Assembly (NCBI GenBank): GCA_020050795.1
Contig: JAGVKD010000013.1
Coordinates: forward strand, 27,833 to 91,832
Direction of reading: 5' to 3'
Source: Candidatus Babeliales bacterium
GTDB taxonomy: Bacteria > Babelota > Babeliae > Babelales > Vermiphilaceae
Length of the DNA stretch: 64,000 nt
Shown here: one piece after another, positions 51,630 to 60,075 of the stretch
Layout of the letters: every line of letters starts with the position of its first letter
Numbering within the stretch: the stretch's first letter is position 1
The notes under the pieces: generated by a model
The model's input: only the letters and a program-made list of their open reading frames with translations
What the model was told of the DNA's origin: nothing
Database searches by the model: none
Position numbers and translations under genes: made by a program

Positions 51630-52589
51630 GTGAAGCTGAAAATTACATTTCTTGCACTAATGCTTCAATCAGGTGCGCTTCTGGCCACCGCCCAACCGAC
51701 TGATCCACTGGCCAAACGATACAACGAGACCTGCTTTCTGACTGCCCATAGTGCCTACGCAAATGCCCAAGATGGCTGGACCAAATATCGCCAACAGCAT
51801 TTGAGCCTGCCCAAACAGCTCGATTTTGGGGTGCGTGGATTCATGCTTGCCACCCATGTCTATCACAACGAAGTGAAAATGTGCCACGGAAAATGCTCCG
51901 GCTTTTATGGCTTCCAGCGAGATATCGGCTCGGGAATCAAAACGCTCTTTGGCGCCGATCCGGGCTATCAGCCCTTTCTGAATGCCATGCACACGATCAC
52001 CTCTTGGATGAACAAACCAGAAAACCAAACCCAAGTGGTGACCATATTTTTGCAAAATTATGTTGATGATGAGCGGATCAATGCTCTGCTGCGGGACCCT
52101 GAGATCGCATCACTTCTTTTTACCCCCCAGGATAAAATGGATGATGAGTGGCCCATCCTCCAAGCCATGGTCGGTGCCAATAAACGCTTGGTCGTATTTA
52201 ATGAAAAAAAGGCCGGAGAGCGATTGCCCGATGGGGAGCGTCTCTTATTCTTCTACCTGTGGGAACATGTCGTAGAATCGAGATACGGTACCGTCCGGAC
52301 CCACAAGGTATGCACCCAGCGGGCGGAATCAAAATCGTGCCACGTACCCAAAGAGAAGCGATCACTCTATCTGCTCAATCATTTTTCCTATCCTTCCTTC
52401 TCGCATAAGGGCTTGAGCAACAATCACTATGCATCACTAACAACCACCATCCGTGCATGCAACCAAAGCAGTGAACTGTGCCCAAACAAAAAACCAAACT
52501 TTATCGCGCTCGACTTTGTTGATATTGGTGATGGACTGAACGTCGTACAAGAACTGAACGGAAAGCATCCATTATTTGATTCGCCATAA
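51630..52589 (+). CDS. secreted PI-PLC X-domain-like phospholipase
   Basis: A 319-residue protein with a signal peptide (to about ATAQP). The PI-PLC fold is marked by TAHSAYAN (first catalytic His), FGVRGFMLATHVY, VKMCHGKCSGFYG (second catalytic His in CHG), VVTIFLQNYVDD and the closing FIALDFVDIGDGLNVVQELN. It would cleave phosphatidylinositol or GPI-type lipids outside the cell. The GTG start has AGGGGG 8 nt upstream. Several Cys suggest disulfides. As bacterial membranes rarely hold PI, the target is probably host lipid (inference). The glyA gene follows. Confidence 0.85.
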   Translation: MKLKITFLALMLQSGALLATAQPTDPLAKRYNETCFLTAHSAYANAQDGWTKYRQQHLSLPKQLDFGVRGFMLATHVYHNEVKMCHGKCSGFYGFQRDIGSGIKTLFGADPGYQPFLNAMHTITSWMNKPENQTQVVTIFLQNYVDDERINALLRDPEIASLLFTPQDKMDDEWPILQAMVGANKRLVVFNEKKAGERLPDGERLLFFYLWEHVVESRYGTVRTHKVCTQRAESKSCHVPKEKRSLYLLNHFSYPSFSHKGLSNNHYASLTTTIRACNQSSELCPNKKPNFIALDFVDIGDGLNVVQELNGKHPLFDSP

Positions 52590-52605
52590 CTCTTGTGCAA
52601 TGCTT

Positions 52606-52622
52606 ATCCCCATGAATGGGGA
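52606..52622. repeat. short GC hairpin after the PI-PLC gene
   Basis: TCCCCAT-GA-ATGGGGA forms a 7-bp stem in the 84-bp gap before glyA. No T-tract follows. Confidence 0.4.
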
Positions 52623-52673
52623 CCCCCCTTAAGAAAGCCGAACTTTATAAGCATGATTATGAGGTCATTTATT

Positions 52674-53906
52674 ATGGCACATCTCAATACTACCGATCCT
52701 GAAATTCACTCAATCATCAGCAAAGAAGCACAACGCCAAGAAGAAGAAATAAATCTCATCGCCTCGGAAAACTATGCATCACCTGCCGTGATGGAAGCAA
52801 CCGGCTCAGTACTCACCAATAAATATGCAGAAGGCTATCCGGGCAAACGCTACTATGGCGGATGTGAGTTTGTCGACCAAGCAGAAACATTGGCGATCGA
52901 ACGATGCAAAGAACTTTTTTCCACTCCTCATGCCAACGTGCAACCCCACGCTGGATGTCAGGCAAATATTGCTGCCTACTTTGCACTGCTCAAACCAGGT
53001 GATTCAATTTTGGGTATGAGTCTTGCTGCAGGTGGCCATCTCACTCATGGTCATGGCGTTAATTATTCCGGCAAAATGTATGCAGCGCACCAATATGGCG
53101 TTGATAAAGAAACTGAACAACTTGATTATGATGCAATTCAAAAACTTGCTGAGATAACAAAACCGAAACTTCTCATTGTTGGCGCTTCTGCCTATTCACG
53201 CATCATCGATTATCCACGCTGTGCCGCAATTGCAAAAAGTGTTGGCGCTTATTTGATGGCAGATGTGGCGCACGTTGCTGGTCTGATCGCCGCTGGCTTG
53301 CTCCCAACATCTATCGGGCATGCAGATGTGACCACCTCAACCACGCACAAAACATTACGCGGTCCGCGCGGCGGACTCATTATGTGCTCGCAAGAATTAG
53401 GATCAGTGATTGATCGTGGCATCATGCCCGGCACACAAGGCGGCCCCTTCATGCATGTTATTGCAGCAAAAGCGGTTGCATTTGGCGAAGCACTCAAACC
53501 CGCATTCAAAGCCTATCAGCAAGATGTACTCACCAACGCAAAAACTATGGCCACCGCGATGCAAAATCTTGGCTACCGCATTGTGGCTGGCGGAACTGAT
53601 AATCATTTATTTGTCGTTGATATGCGCTCGAAAAATATGAACGGCCAGATTGCAGAAATCGCATTGCAAAAAGCAGGCATCACCGTGAGCCGCAGTTGCG
53701 TTCCTTTTGATCCAGAAAAACCGTGGGTCACCAGCGGCATTCGCATCGGTACACCGGCAATTACCACACGCGGCATGAAGCAAAAAGAAGCATTTGAAAT
53801 TGTGGATCTTATTGACGAAGTGATCAAACACGTCGATGATGATGCGAAGTTGAAAATGATCAAAGAGCAAGTGTTGAAATTATGCAAAAAATATCCAATA
53901 TATTAG
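52674..53906 (+). CDS. glyA: serine hydroxymethyltransferase
   Basis: A 410-residue PLP enzyme of normal length. It opens EEINLIASENYASPAVMEA, has YPGKRYYGGCEFVD, DVAHVAGLIAAGL and the PLP Lys in TTSTTHKTLRGPRGG, then GTQGGPFMHVIAAKA. It interconverts serine and glycine and feeds one-carbon folate metabolism. ATG 52674 has GAGG 9 nt upstream and gives the usual family start; an earlier in-frame ATG would add 27 unrelated residues. Confidence 0.97.
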   Translation: MAHLNTTDPEIHSIISKEAQRQEEEINLIASENYASPAVMEATGSVLTNKYAEGYPGKRYYGGCEFVDQAETLAIERCKELFSTPHANVQPHAGCQANIAAYFALLKPGDSILGMSLAAGGHLTHGHGVNYSGKMYAAHQYGVDKETEQLDYDAIQKLAEITKPKLLIVGASAYSRIIDYPRCAAIAKSVGAYLMADVAHVAGLIAAGLLPTSIGHADVTTSTTHKTLRGPRGGLIMCSQELGSVIDRGIMPGTQGGPFMHVIAAKAVAFGEALKPAFKAYQQDVLTNAKTMATAMQNLGYRIVAGGTDNHLFVVDMRSKNMNGQIAEIALQKAGITVSRSCVPFDPEKPWVTSGIRIGTPAITTRGMKQKEAFEIVDLIDEVIKHVDDDAKLKMIKEQVLKLCKKYPIY

Positions 53907-53908
53907 TC

Positions 53909-53929
53909 CCCATCTAGCGATGGGGGCCC
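53909..53929. repeat. short GC hairpin after glyA
   Basis: CCCCATC-TAGC-GATGGGG forms a 7-bp stem 4 bp after the glyA stop, without a T-tract; it may still reduce readthrough into the flippase gene at 53941. Confidence 0.45.
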
Positions 53930-53940
53930 CGTGATAAATA

Positions 53941-55260
53941 ATGTTCAATAAATTTTCCAGCCTCCTGGCTAAACTTAATATCACCGTCCTAAAACAATTT
54001 CTGATCTATTCATCAGGTGCATTATTTTTGCGCGGCGTCAGTGTAATCCTCGTGCCGATCTACATGCGCACCCTATCGCCCACTGATTATGGCGTACTCT
54101 CGCTTTGTTACAGTTTTGTCTGCATCGCCACCGCAATCATCAGCATGGGTCTGCGTCACGTGCTCACCTTCGATTATTTTCATCACACCCATGATGAACA
54201 AAAAAAACTGATCAATGAAATTTTAGTGATCTACACTCTCATCGGCACCATCGCCCTCGCGGTGGCCATTGCGGCACGCTCATTTTTCATTCATTACATT
54301 TTCATGGATTATCTTTCAGACACGCTCATGATCGTGGTGCTGTGCAACACCTATCTGACATTCTATGCAGAATTGCACGATCAACTGCTGCAATATACCG
54401 GCCGCGCTCTGCGCATGACGATCATTAATATCATCAATGCATTCATCCGCATCACCGTTATTCTCGTGCTGCTGCTTTATTTTAAAGCAAATTTTGCCAG
54501 CATGGTCTGGGGCCAATGGGCGGGATTAGTGTTTGTCTGTTGCGTGGGACTCTATACTTATCTGACGCACGGCTATCACACTCATGCACACATCAAAAAT
54601 AGTTTGAAAAAAACAAAAGAATATATTTCTCGTGGTGCACCGCTGGTGCCAAAAGTGTTATTGATGTGGGTGCTCTCTGGCGCTGATCGCTGGGTGCTTG
54701 CGCGCTACAGTTCAATGCATGATGTGGGTATTTATTCCGTTGCTGATGCATTCAGTTATCTTTTTTATCTACTCATTCTCATGCCGTGGAACGGATCCTA
54801 TTTGCCATGGATGCTGCGTGAACTAACGCACGCGAAAGATGACACACGCGCGATTGAACAAAAAAACCGCACCATCATGTGGTACACAATGGGCGGTATT
54901 TCGTTATTGATGATTTTCTGTTTTATCGTTTTTCAACCGGTGCTGCGCTGGATAATTCCCGCACAGTATCACGAAGCATTGCCCTACATTCTGATCATTT
55001 TATTTGGCCAAGTATTTTTGCTTGGTGCAAATTTCGGTTCATGCATTTTGCAGTTTCGTAAACAATCATATCTGATGCTTGGCGCACTGATTGTTCCTTC
55101 TGTGCTCAATGTTGGGCTCAACATTCTGCTCGTTCCGCAGTATCGCCTCTATGGATGCACCGGTGCAACGCTCATCTCATATGCCACCTATTTTGGCATC
55201 ATCCTCTGGTTCTCCCGTCATTTGCCTAAAACAAATGAACGGGCAGGCAAGTCTTCTTAA
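53941..55260 (+). CDS. oligosaccharide/lipid-II-type flippase (MOP superfamily, Wzx-like)
   Basis: A 439-residue membrane protein with about 12 helices. The start FLIYSSGALFLRGVSVILVPIYMRTLSPTDYGVLSLCYSFV is typical of polysaccharide exporters, followed by helices separated by short loops and a central RGAPLVPKVLLMWVLSGADRWVLARY. It would flip lipid-linked sugars. It fits the glycosyltransferases at 60-62 kb. No strong Shine-Dalgarno at the ATG. Confidence 0.88.
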   Translation: MFNKFSSLLAKLNITVLKQFLIYSSGALFLRGVSVILVPIYMRTLSPTDYGVLSLCYSFVCIATAIISMGLRHVLTFDYFHHTHDEQKKLINEILVIYTLIGTIALAVAIAARSFFIHYIFMDYLSDTLMIVVLCNTYLTFYAELHDQLLQYTGRALRMTIINIINAFIRITVILVLLLYFKANFASMVWGQWAGLVFVCCVGLYTYLTHGYHTHAHIKNSLKKTKEYISRGAPLVPKVLLMWVLSGADRWVLARYSSMHDVGIYSVADAFSYLFYLLILMPWNGSYLPWMLRELTHAKDDTRAIEQKNRTIMWYTMGGISLLMIFCFIVFQPVLRWIIPAQYHEALPYILIILFGQVFLLGANFGSCILQFRKQSYLMLGALIVPSVLNVGLNILLVPQYRLYGCTGATLISYATYFGIILWFSRHLPKTNERAGKSS

Positions 55261-55280
55261 GGAAAATGCGATAGCAAGCA

Positions 55281-55322
55281 AAATGACGGGCAAAGCCCGA
55301 AGTAGCCGTTAGGCGTAGACGG
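55281..55322. repeat. small palindromic intergenic repeat
   Basis: ATGACGGGCAAAGCCCGAAG holds a GGGC-AAA-GCCC hairpin, followed by GTAGCC...GGCTAC. It shares words with 37563-37593 (AATGACGGG) and with 43682-43710 and 50195-50221 (GTAGCC). Confidence 0.45.
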
Positions 55323-55323
55323 G

Positions 55324-56637
55324 CTACCAAGACAGCCAACTGAACCAACCGCCTGAAGATTCATCTTCTTGACCTTCGGATGGTGTCGGCTCTTCCACTC
55401 TGACTTCCCGTATTCCGCCATCATTTTGTGATCTGGCAACTGATAATGAATGGCGCTTCACGCGCGCGGGAACCATTATCACATCATCTGACTCATCGCC
55501 ATTGTTATAGGTGAATTCATGCAACTCAAACTTATAGCTATCTTGACAATCCATTAATCCAATCGCAATTTTTTCACCATCATCGGAAATGGCACCGGAT
55601 TCATAAAGGCCTTCAGATGGAGATGAAGAAATAGGTTCATTTTCTTTGCGCCAATCAAATCGAGAAACAATCTCACCATGTAATTGAGAATTATTCTGAA
55701 CTACAGCAACCACATTCGGATTGTGCGCCGGCACTAACCAATCAGGATGACAAGTTGTTTTGCCAAAAAGGGTCCTGACATCCCTTGAGGAATCAATAAC
55801 AATATTTTTTTCAAGAGTGCCTGTGCGCGGATCATACAGTTGAGCACAATCAGCAAGACCGTCATTTTCATAGACAACAACAATTGTTTGATCACATGGC
55901 CGCGCAAAAAAGCGCGTTGTCTCTTCATGAGCTTCTTGAAAATCGATAAGGCGTACTAATGTCCACTGGCGCACATCATATAAACCGACATGCGTTTGCA
56001 CTTTTGATTCACCACCCAATTTAAATCGCATTGGCAATAATCCTGTTGGGCTCACATACGAGGAATCAACAAAATTAAAACGCGGCTTCTTGTCACCAAA
56101 TTCCCTTACAAATTCTCTGTGACCAAGCTTGTCCATGTCTGTAGGGCCTGCTGGATGAAGCGATCCATCATTTGCTACCAACAAAAGCTCCTCGCCATGA
56201 CCAACAACGGAACAGAATCTGGGGAAAGTCTCCACGTCTGTGTCATCGCCAATGGACACCTCAGGTCCCTTACAACTAATTACGCAATTTCTTCCATTCA
56301 AGCAGCGCAAATTACCCCTATGCATAATGCGCTGACCAAGCAGCTGCGGCCCCCTGGTCGGTTCTTGATCAAATTCAGCCATATGCAGTTGTGGTGCCTC
56401 CTCTGACAAAGGATGCACATCTTTAAAGTCTCGCACAAACTGAGCAAGCGTTCGCAGTGTATTGCCATTGTATGCCACATCAGCGCAGGTAAAAGCATAG
56501 GTGCCCTGCCAGGCATCATCTTTTTCGTGTGCCTTCTGCCCTACTGCCTCAGCAGCGCTCTCAAAACCTTCCATTGAAAAGAGTGCATAGGAACTGAAGA
56601 GCATCAGAAATGATACGAGACTCATTAATTTCTTCAT
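55324..56637 (-). CDS. secreted WD40/beta-propeller-like protein
   Basis: A 437-residue protein with a signal peptide (MKKLMSLVSFLMLFSSYALFSM). The body has propeller-like strands with D-x-[RG] turns (HVGLYDVRQWTLVRLIDF, CAQLYDPRTGTLEKNIVI, SGAISDDGEKIAIGLMD) and scattered Cys. The tail is polar and ends GGWFSWLSW, a Trp-rich end that may be an outer-membrane or sorting signal. AGGGA lies 5 nt before the ATG. It follows the gene at 56662-57774 by 24 bp, so the two are likely cotranscribed. Confidence 0.68.
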   Translation of the reverse strand: MKKLMSLVSFLMLFSSYALFSMEGFESAAEAVGQKAHEKDDAWQGTYAFTCADVAYNGNTLRTLAQFVRDFKDVHPLSEEAPQLHMAEFDQEPTRGPQLLGQRIMHRGNLRCLNGRNCVISCKGPEVSIGDDTDVETFPRFCSVVGHGEELLLVANDGSLHPAGPTDMDKLGHREFVREFGDKKPRFNFVDSSYVSPTGLLPMRFKLGGESKVQTHVGLYDVRQWTLVRLIDFQEAHEETTRFFARPCDQTIVVVYENDGLADCAQLYDPRTGTLEKNIVIDSSRDVRTLFGKTTCHPDWLVPAHNPNVVAVVQNNSQLHGEIVSRFDWRKENEPISSSPSEGLYESGAISDDGEKIAIGLMDCQDSYKFELHEFTYNNGDESDDVIMVPARVKRHSLSVARSQNDGGIREVRVEEPTPSEGQEDESSGGWFSWLSW

Positions 56638-56661
56638 TTACTTCCCTTTTTTTAAAAACCA

Positions 56662-57774
56662 TTATTCGCACTCTAACTCATGCGCACGTAATGCAGCAAC
56701 AGTGCTCTCAGATGCCAGCGCAAATGTGCATACGGCACCAGATTTATTAACACCGCACAATTGTTTGCCATCTGCCGACAAGTCGCACATTTTTGAATAC
56801 ATCATTCCAGGCTTGGTTGTGCTCACTGGATTGCCGCTTTGTGCGTTGCGAAGATCCCACAATTTCACCACGGCTTGCGGTTGCTCCGCGCCATCGCTCT
56901 CAATGGTTACAAAATAAGGATTATTATTTTTTGGTGTTATAACGAGCGCACCTTCGAGAATATCTTTTGGACTATTCAATTCATCTTCCTCTGGTGCCCA
57001 ATAGATACTTTCCAATGCAGCGATTACTGTTTTGCTTCGCGCGTCAGATAAAGCAAGAGTTGCTATTGCAGCCTTTCCACATCCATAAAAAAGAATGCCT
57101 TCCGGGGTGATACATGCCCTGGTAATAGGCTCTTTATCATGTGAAACAATAATATCCAGATCACCACTTTCCAAATCAATCAGCCCGAGATCAGTGCCTT
57201 CCAATGGCTGAGCGCGAAATGGCAACTTGCCTTGCCAACAAGATACGCCTGCTGGTGGGTTATAGTCATAATCTGGGCACGTGAGCTGTTTAGTCACACT
57301 GTTTCCTTGCTCAGAATCCCATTTTGCCACTTGAAACATGTCTCTAAAACCATCCACGGTGTACAAAGATCCGTTGGCTGCGCACACCGTTGCCATCGGA
57401 CCCACCGCACCAAACCAAGCGAGTTCCGTGCCATCAGATGCGAATACTCGTACATCTTTTTCGCAATTCATTGTCCAGATACGAGCCTGGACAGCCAAAT
57501 TACCATCATCCAAGCGGGTCAATGCATAGTTATTAGGATAGTAACTGTCACGAATCTCTTGCGAAAGTGGCTTGCCATCACGCCATAGTTGCCACATGAC
57601 ACCGACACCCTGCTCATACGTTTCTTGCAATTCAACAGGGCACCCTGATTGATCGAAGCAAAGAGCAACTACTTTATTTTTGTAATCAGCTGGTTCCTGA
57701 ACGTGCTCTTCCTGCTCTTCCATCCCAAAAAAAATACTGCTGGATGCTAATAACAATAATGCTAATTTTTTCAT
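56662..57774 (-). CDS. secreted beta-propeller-like protein
   Basis: A 370-residue protein with a signal peptide (MKKLALLLLASSSIFFGM). It has repeated strand-turn units such as LTRLDDGNLAVQARIW, VRVFASDGTELAWFG, LGLIDLESGDLDIIVSH and VVKLWDLRNAQSGNPVS (WD40-like) and KMCDLSADGKQLCGVNKSG. ATG 57774 is preceded by AAGGA; an upstream start at 57852 would lose the signal peptide. Paralogous in style to the genes at 55324 and 58338. Confidence 0.68.
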   Translation of the reverse strand: MKKLALLLLASSSIFFGMEEQEEHVQEPADYKNKVVALCFDQSGCPVELQETYEQGVGVMWQLWRDGKPLSQEIRDSYYPNNYALTRLDDGNLAVQARIWTMNCEKDVRVFASDGTELAWFGAVGPMATVCAANGSLYTVDGFRDMFQVAKWDSEQGNSVTKQLTCPDYDYNPPAGVSCWQGKLPFRAQPLEGTDLGLIDLESGDLDIIVSHDKEPITRACITPEGILFYGCGKAAIATLALSDARSKTVIAALESIYWAPEEDELNSPKDILEGALVITPKNNNPYFVTIESDGAEQPQAVVKLWDLRNAQSGNPVSTTKPGMMYSKMCDLSADGKQLCGVNKSGAVCTFALASESTVAALRAHELECE

Positions 57775-57883
57775 TTGATTTCCTTGTGTTGAAAAAAACT
57801 CACTGTCTTTTTTATCTACTAGTCTCTGTTGACTTTTTATCCTAATTACCAAACTTAATAAAATTACACAGATCTATTTTCCT

Positions 57884-57922
57884 CCGTTCGCCCTGAGCGT
57901 GTCGAAGGGTCCTTGCGAACGG
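57884..57922 (+). repeat. palindromic repeat C1
   Basis: CCGTTCG at one end and CGAACGG at the other, with an inner CCCT...AGGG stem. It ends 7 bp before the GIY-YIG stop at 57930. Confidence 0.9.
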
Positions 57923-57929
57923 AACTGAT

Positions 57930-58220
57930 CTATGATTTGTTTTTACCTTTTGAAAAAAGTACCAAATTATTCCATTGTTGATCAATGAGCGCTTTTTTCT
58001 TACGACGAGACCAGTTTTTAATTTGTCGCTCTGCAGCTAACGCTTCATATCTTGTTTGAAATGTTTGTACAAAAACAGTCTCCACTGGCAGTCGAGTTTG
58101 AGTGTAACATTTAATTTCACCACGTTGGTGTTGAGATATGCGAGTCTCAATATTATCAGTATGTCCCGTATAGTAAGATCCATCGGAACATTCGAGTATA
58201 TAAACAAAAAATGGTTTCAT
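57930..58220 (-). CDS. GIY-YIG nuclease-domain protein, copy 2
   Basis: A 96-residue single-domain GIY-YIG protein: FVYIL and YYTGHTD strands, Arg in NIETRISQH, Glu in ALAAERQIKNWSRRKK. It is a paralog of copy 1; silent DNA differences are many, so the duplication is not recent. No Shine-Dalgarno is visible. It lies between inverted repeats C1 and C2 (14 bp from the start to C2). Confidence 0.9.
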   Translation of the reverse strand: MKPFFVYILECSDGSYYTGHTDNIETRISQHQRGEIKCYTQTRLPVETVFVQTFQTRYEALAAERQIKNWSRRKKKALIDQQWNNLVLFSKGKNKS

Positions 58221-58234
58221 AGGATTATATTATT

Positions 58235-58272
58235 CCGTTCGTACAACCCTTCGACACGCTCAGGGCGAACGG
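58235..58272 (-). repeat. palindromic repeat C2
   Basis: CCGTTCGTACAACCCTTCGA and CACGCTCAGGGCGAACGG; its reverse complement matches C1 for 27 bp and again in the last 7, differing only in the short loop (TGTA against CCTTG). Confidence 0.9.
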
Positions 58273-58337
58273 GAATGGGGAATGTTACTAACTAAAAATT
58301 TCTAGGTTTTGAAAAGGCAACAGGCGCAGAGCAAAAA

Positions 58338-59357
58338 TTATTTTTTTTCCAAAAACCTGCGAATAGTTGTACTATCACTATTTTTTGTAACCAATAATGT
58401 GCGATCGGGAGAAACGGCAATAGGCGCATCATCTCCTGCTAGTGGAAACTGAGCATCAACTTTGAATGGGGAGCTTACACCACACAACACCAATGTTCTC
58501 GCGTCATACATTGCACCCATAATAAATGTGTTATCAACAAGAAGTGGCGATTTTTTATGGGGATTGGATGTAGTCGCAAAACCTTTACCTTTACGAGTCA
58601 AACTGAGTATGTTTTTTTTCTGCGCATCATCCTGATGCTGTGCAAGAATGGTTGACCCCTCGGCAGTAACCTGCACATTCACAATTGGAGGGAGTCCCTT
58701 ATACTGAATTTTCCGTATAGCACCACTCGGCAAAAACACCGCTATAGTACTCGGCTCTTGCTGCGTGACATACACAGCACCACATTGCTTTTTCTGGTTA
58801 GCTTGCTGCCAAAATACTGCGGCTGCTCGCAACGTCGCTCTTTTTTGATCCGGGCCTTTTTGAGAGCTCTCCAATAGATCATGTCTGTAGAAATGCCTAA
58901 AGCGCTTCTTTGCATCAAAGAGTACGAGATACCCATCATCGGTTATGCAAGCCAACTCATCATGCATGAGATTGGTAAAGGCGAAAGAATAGCCGCTTCT
59001 ACTAATAGAGAGCTTCTCGATCGATTTCTTTGCAAGATCAATACGATCAAGCTGACCATCTAGTCTCAGGCGAACCAAACAACTGCGGCGTTCAAATGGA
59101 ATCAATGACTGAGTGTAGTTATCACGACATCCAAGAGACTCAACCTCTTGTTTGTCCATGTCAAAAATGAAAAAATCTTCATCACCTTTAATTGTCTTTA
59201 ATGAAAATACAAGCTTGTTATTGTCATAAAAACTTGCACTTTCCACACGCGCATTGAGCAACAATATGCTCTCAGAAGAACTCTCCATTGCACGGGTGAA
59301 AAATGGAAGAGTCAACATACTGCACATCACCACTTGTAGAATAATCTTTGTTGCCAT
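58338..59357 (-). CDS. secreted beta-propeller-like protein
   Basis: A 339-residue protein with a signal peptide (MATKIILQVVMCSMLTLPFF, cleavage near TRAM). It has strand-rich units (DEDFFIFDMDKQEVESLG, ELACITDDGYLVLFDAKK, DNTFIMGAMYDARTLVLCG, PIAVSPDRTLLVTKN) resembling propeller blades. ATG 59357 is used; a TTG seven codons earlier is closer to GGAAGG, so the start is uncertain. Function unknown. It lies 100 bp upstream of the next same-strand gene's end. Confidence 0.65.
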   Translation of the reverse strand: MATKIILQVVMCSMLTLPFFTRAMESSSESILLLNARVESASFYDNNKLVFSLKTIKGDEDFFIFDMDKQEVESLGCRDNYTQSLIPFERRSCLVRLRLDGQLDRIDLAKKSIEKLSISRSGYSFAFTNLMHDELACITDDGYLVLFDAKKRFRHFYRHDLLESSQKGPDQKRATLRAAAVFWQQANQKKQCGAVYVTQQEPSTIAVFLPSGAIRKIQYKGLPPIVNVQVTAEGSTILAQHQDDAQKKNILSLTRKGKGFATTSNPHKKSPLLVDNTFIMGAMYDARTLVLCGVSSPFKVDAQFPLAGDDAPIAVSPDRTLLVTKNSDSTTIRRFLEKK

Positions 59358-59457
59358 GATCTTAATTAAACCTTCCAATCGATGTCTGAATTATAAAAAC
59401 CGCCTACTAGCATAGGCAAAGATGCAGTAAAAGACCACCGCATACGCGGATGAAAAA

Positions 59458-59982
59458 TTAGTTACGCACTAATGGATTGCGCACAACATATGTTTCCCGC
59501 CAAGCATCGAGCACCGTGATAGTTTCTCCATCAAGCGCCATGAGTCCCGCTACTAATTGCACGGGAACTCGATTTAATAGTTCTGCATCTGCCCGCGCAA
59601 GAGACTGGATTCCGTCGGCATATTTGAGAGCGTCGACAACATCAATATAGCCTTGACGTGTCATGCGTAGCACAAATCGATTTTTGTCATAGGCACCAAC
59701 AATAGAGATCAGACCTTTTGTTCGGGATTTGTGCAGTGTACGTTGAATTTCAAATTGGTTGGTTTGTGGATTTTTTCTGCACAAGAGTTCTCCTTTCATC
59801 GATGCTTGCACGCGCCAGGCCCCATCACATGATTCCGCGATGCACGTGCCACGCGATGTATCTAAAACTTTCGTTTTGCGATCGGTAACTTGGAAAGGTT
59901 GATGCACACTTTGTTCCATCGAAAGAATCGGGCTGGTAATAATGAGCACAGCAGATACAAGAAGTTTGATAGTGAAATTCAT
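59458..59982 (-). CDS. small secreted protein of unknown function
   Basis: A 174-residue protein with a signal peptide (MNFTIKLLVSAVLIITSPILSM). The mature chain has propeller-like fragments (GTCIAESCDGAWRVQASMKG, RFVLRMTRQGYIDVVDAL, MALDGETITVLDAWRETYVV). It may be a shortened relative of the neighbouring beta-propeller proteins. No Shine-Dalgarno is strong. A truncated origin is possible but no frameshift is visible. Confidence 0.6.
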   Translation of the reverse strand: MNFTIKLLVSAVLIITSPILSMEQSVHQPFQVTDRKTKVLDTSRGTCIAESCDGAWRVQASMKGELLCRKNPQTNQFEIQRTLHKSRTKGLISIVGAYDKNRFVLRMTRQGYIDVVDALKYADGIQSLARADAELLNRVPVQLVAGLMALDGETITVLDAWRETYVVRNPLVRN

Positions 59983-60075
59983 GAAGAAACCCTAATAACA
60001 ATATAGAATTGATAATTTTCCAAATGTTATTAAGTCTACGAATAAAAAAGAAAAGGTAAAATAGAGAGAAGAGCC

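Larger units (their letters stand above)
57884..58272. mobile_element. 389-bp GIY-YIG unit with 27-bp terminal inverted repeats (putative)
   Basis: The left end 57884-57910 (CCGTTCGCCCTGAGCGTGTC then GAAGGGT) is the exact reverse complement of 58246-58272. Both belong to ~38-bp hairpins (C1, C2), and the GIY-YIG gene fills nearly all the space between. The word GATCTAT lies on both sides of C1 (57871-57877 and 57927-57933); no clear duplication flanks the whole unit. Same layout as 49562-50015. Confidence 0.6.

Noticed and set aside
57871..57933. GATCTAT on both sides of repeat C1 as a target-site duplication
   Set aside because: The copies are not directly adjacent to the repeat ends and the second lies at the GIY-YIG stop codon; chance cannot be excluded.
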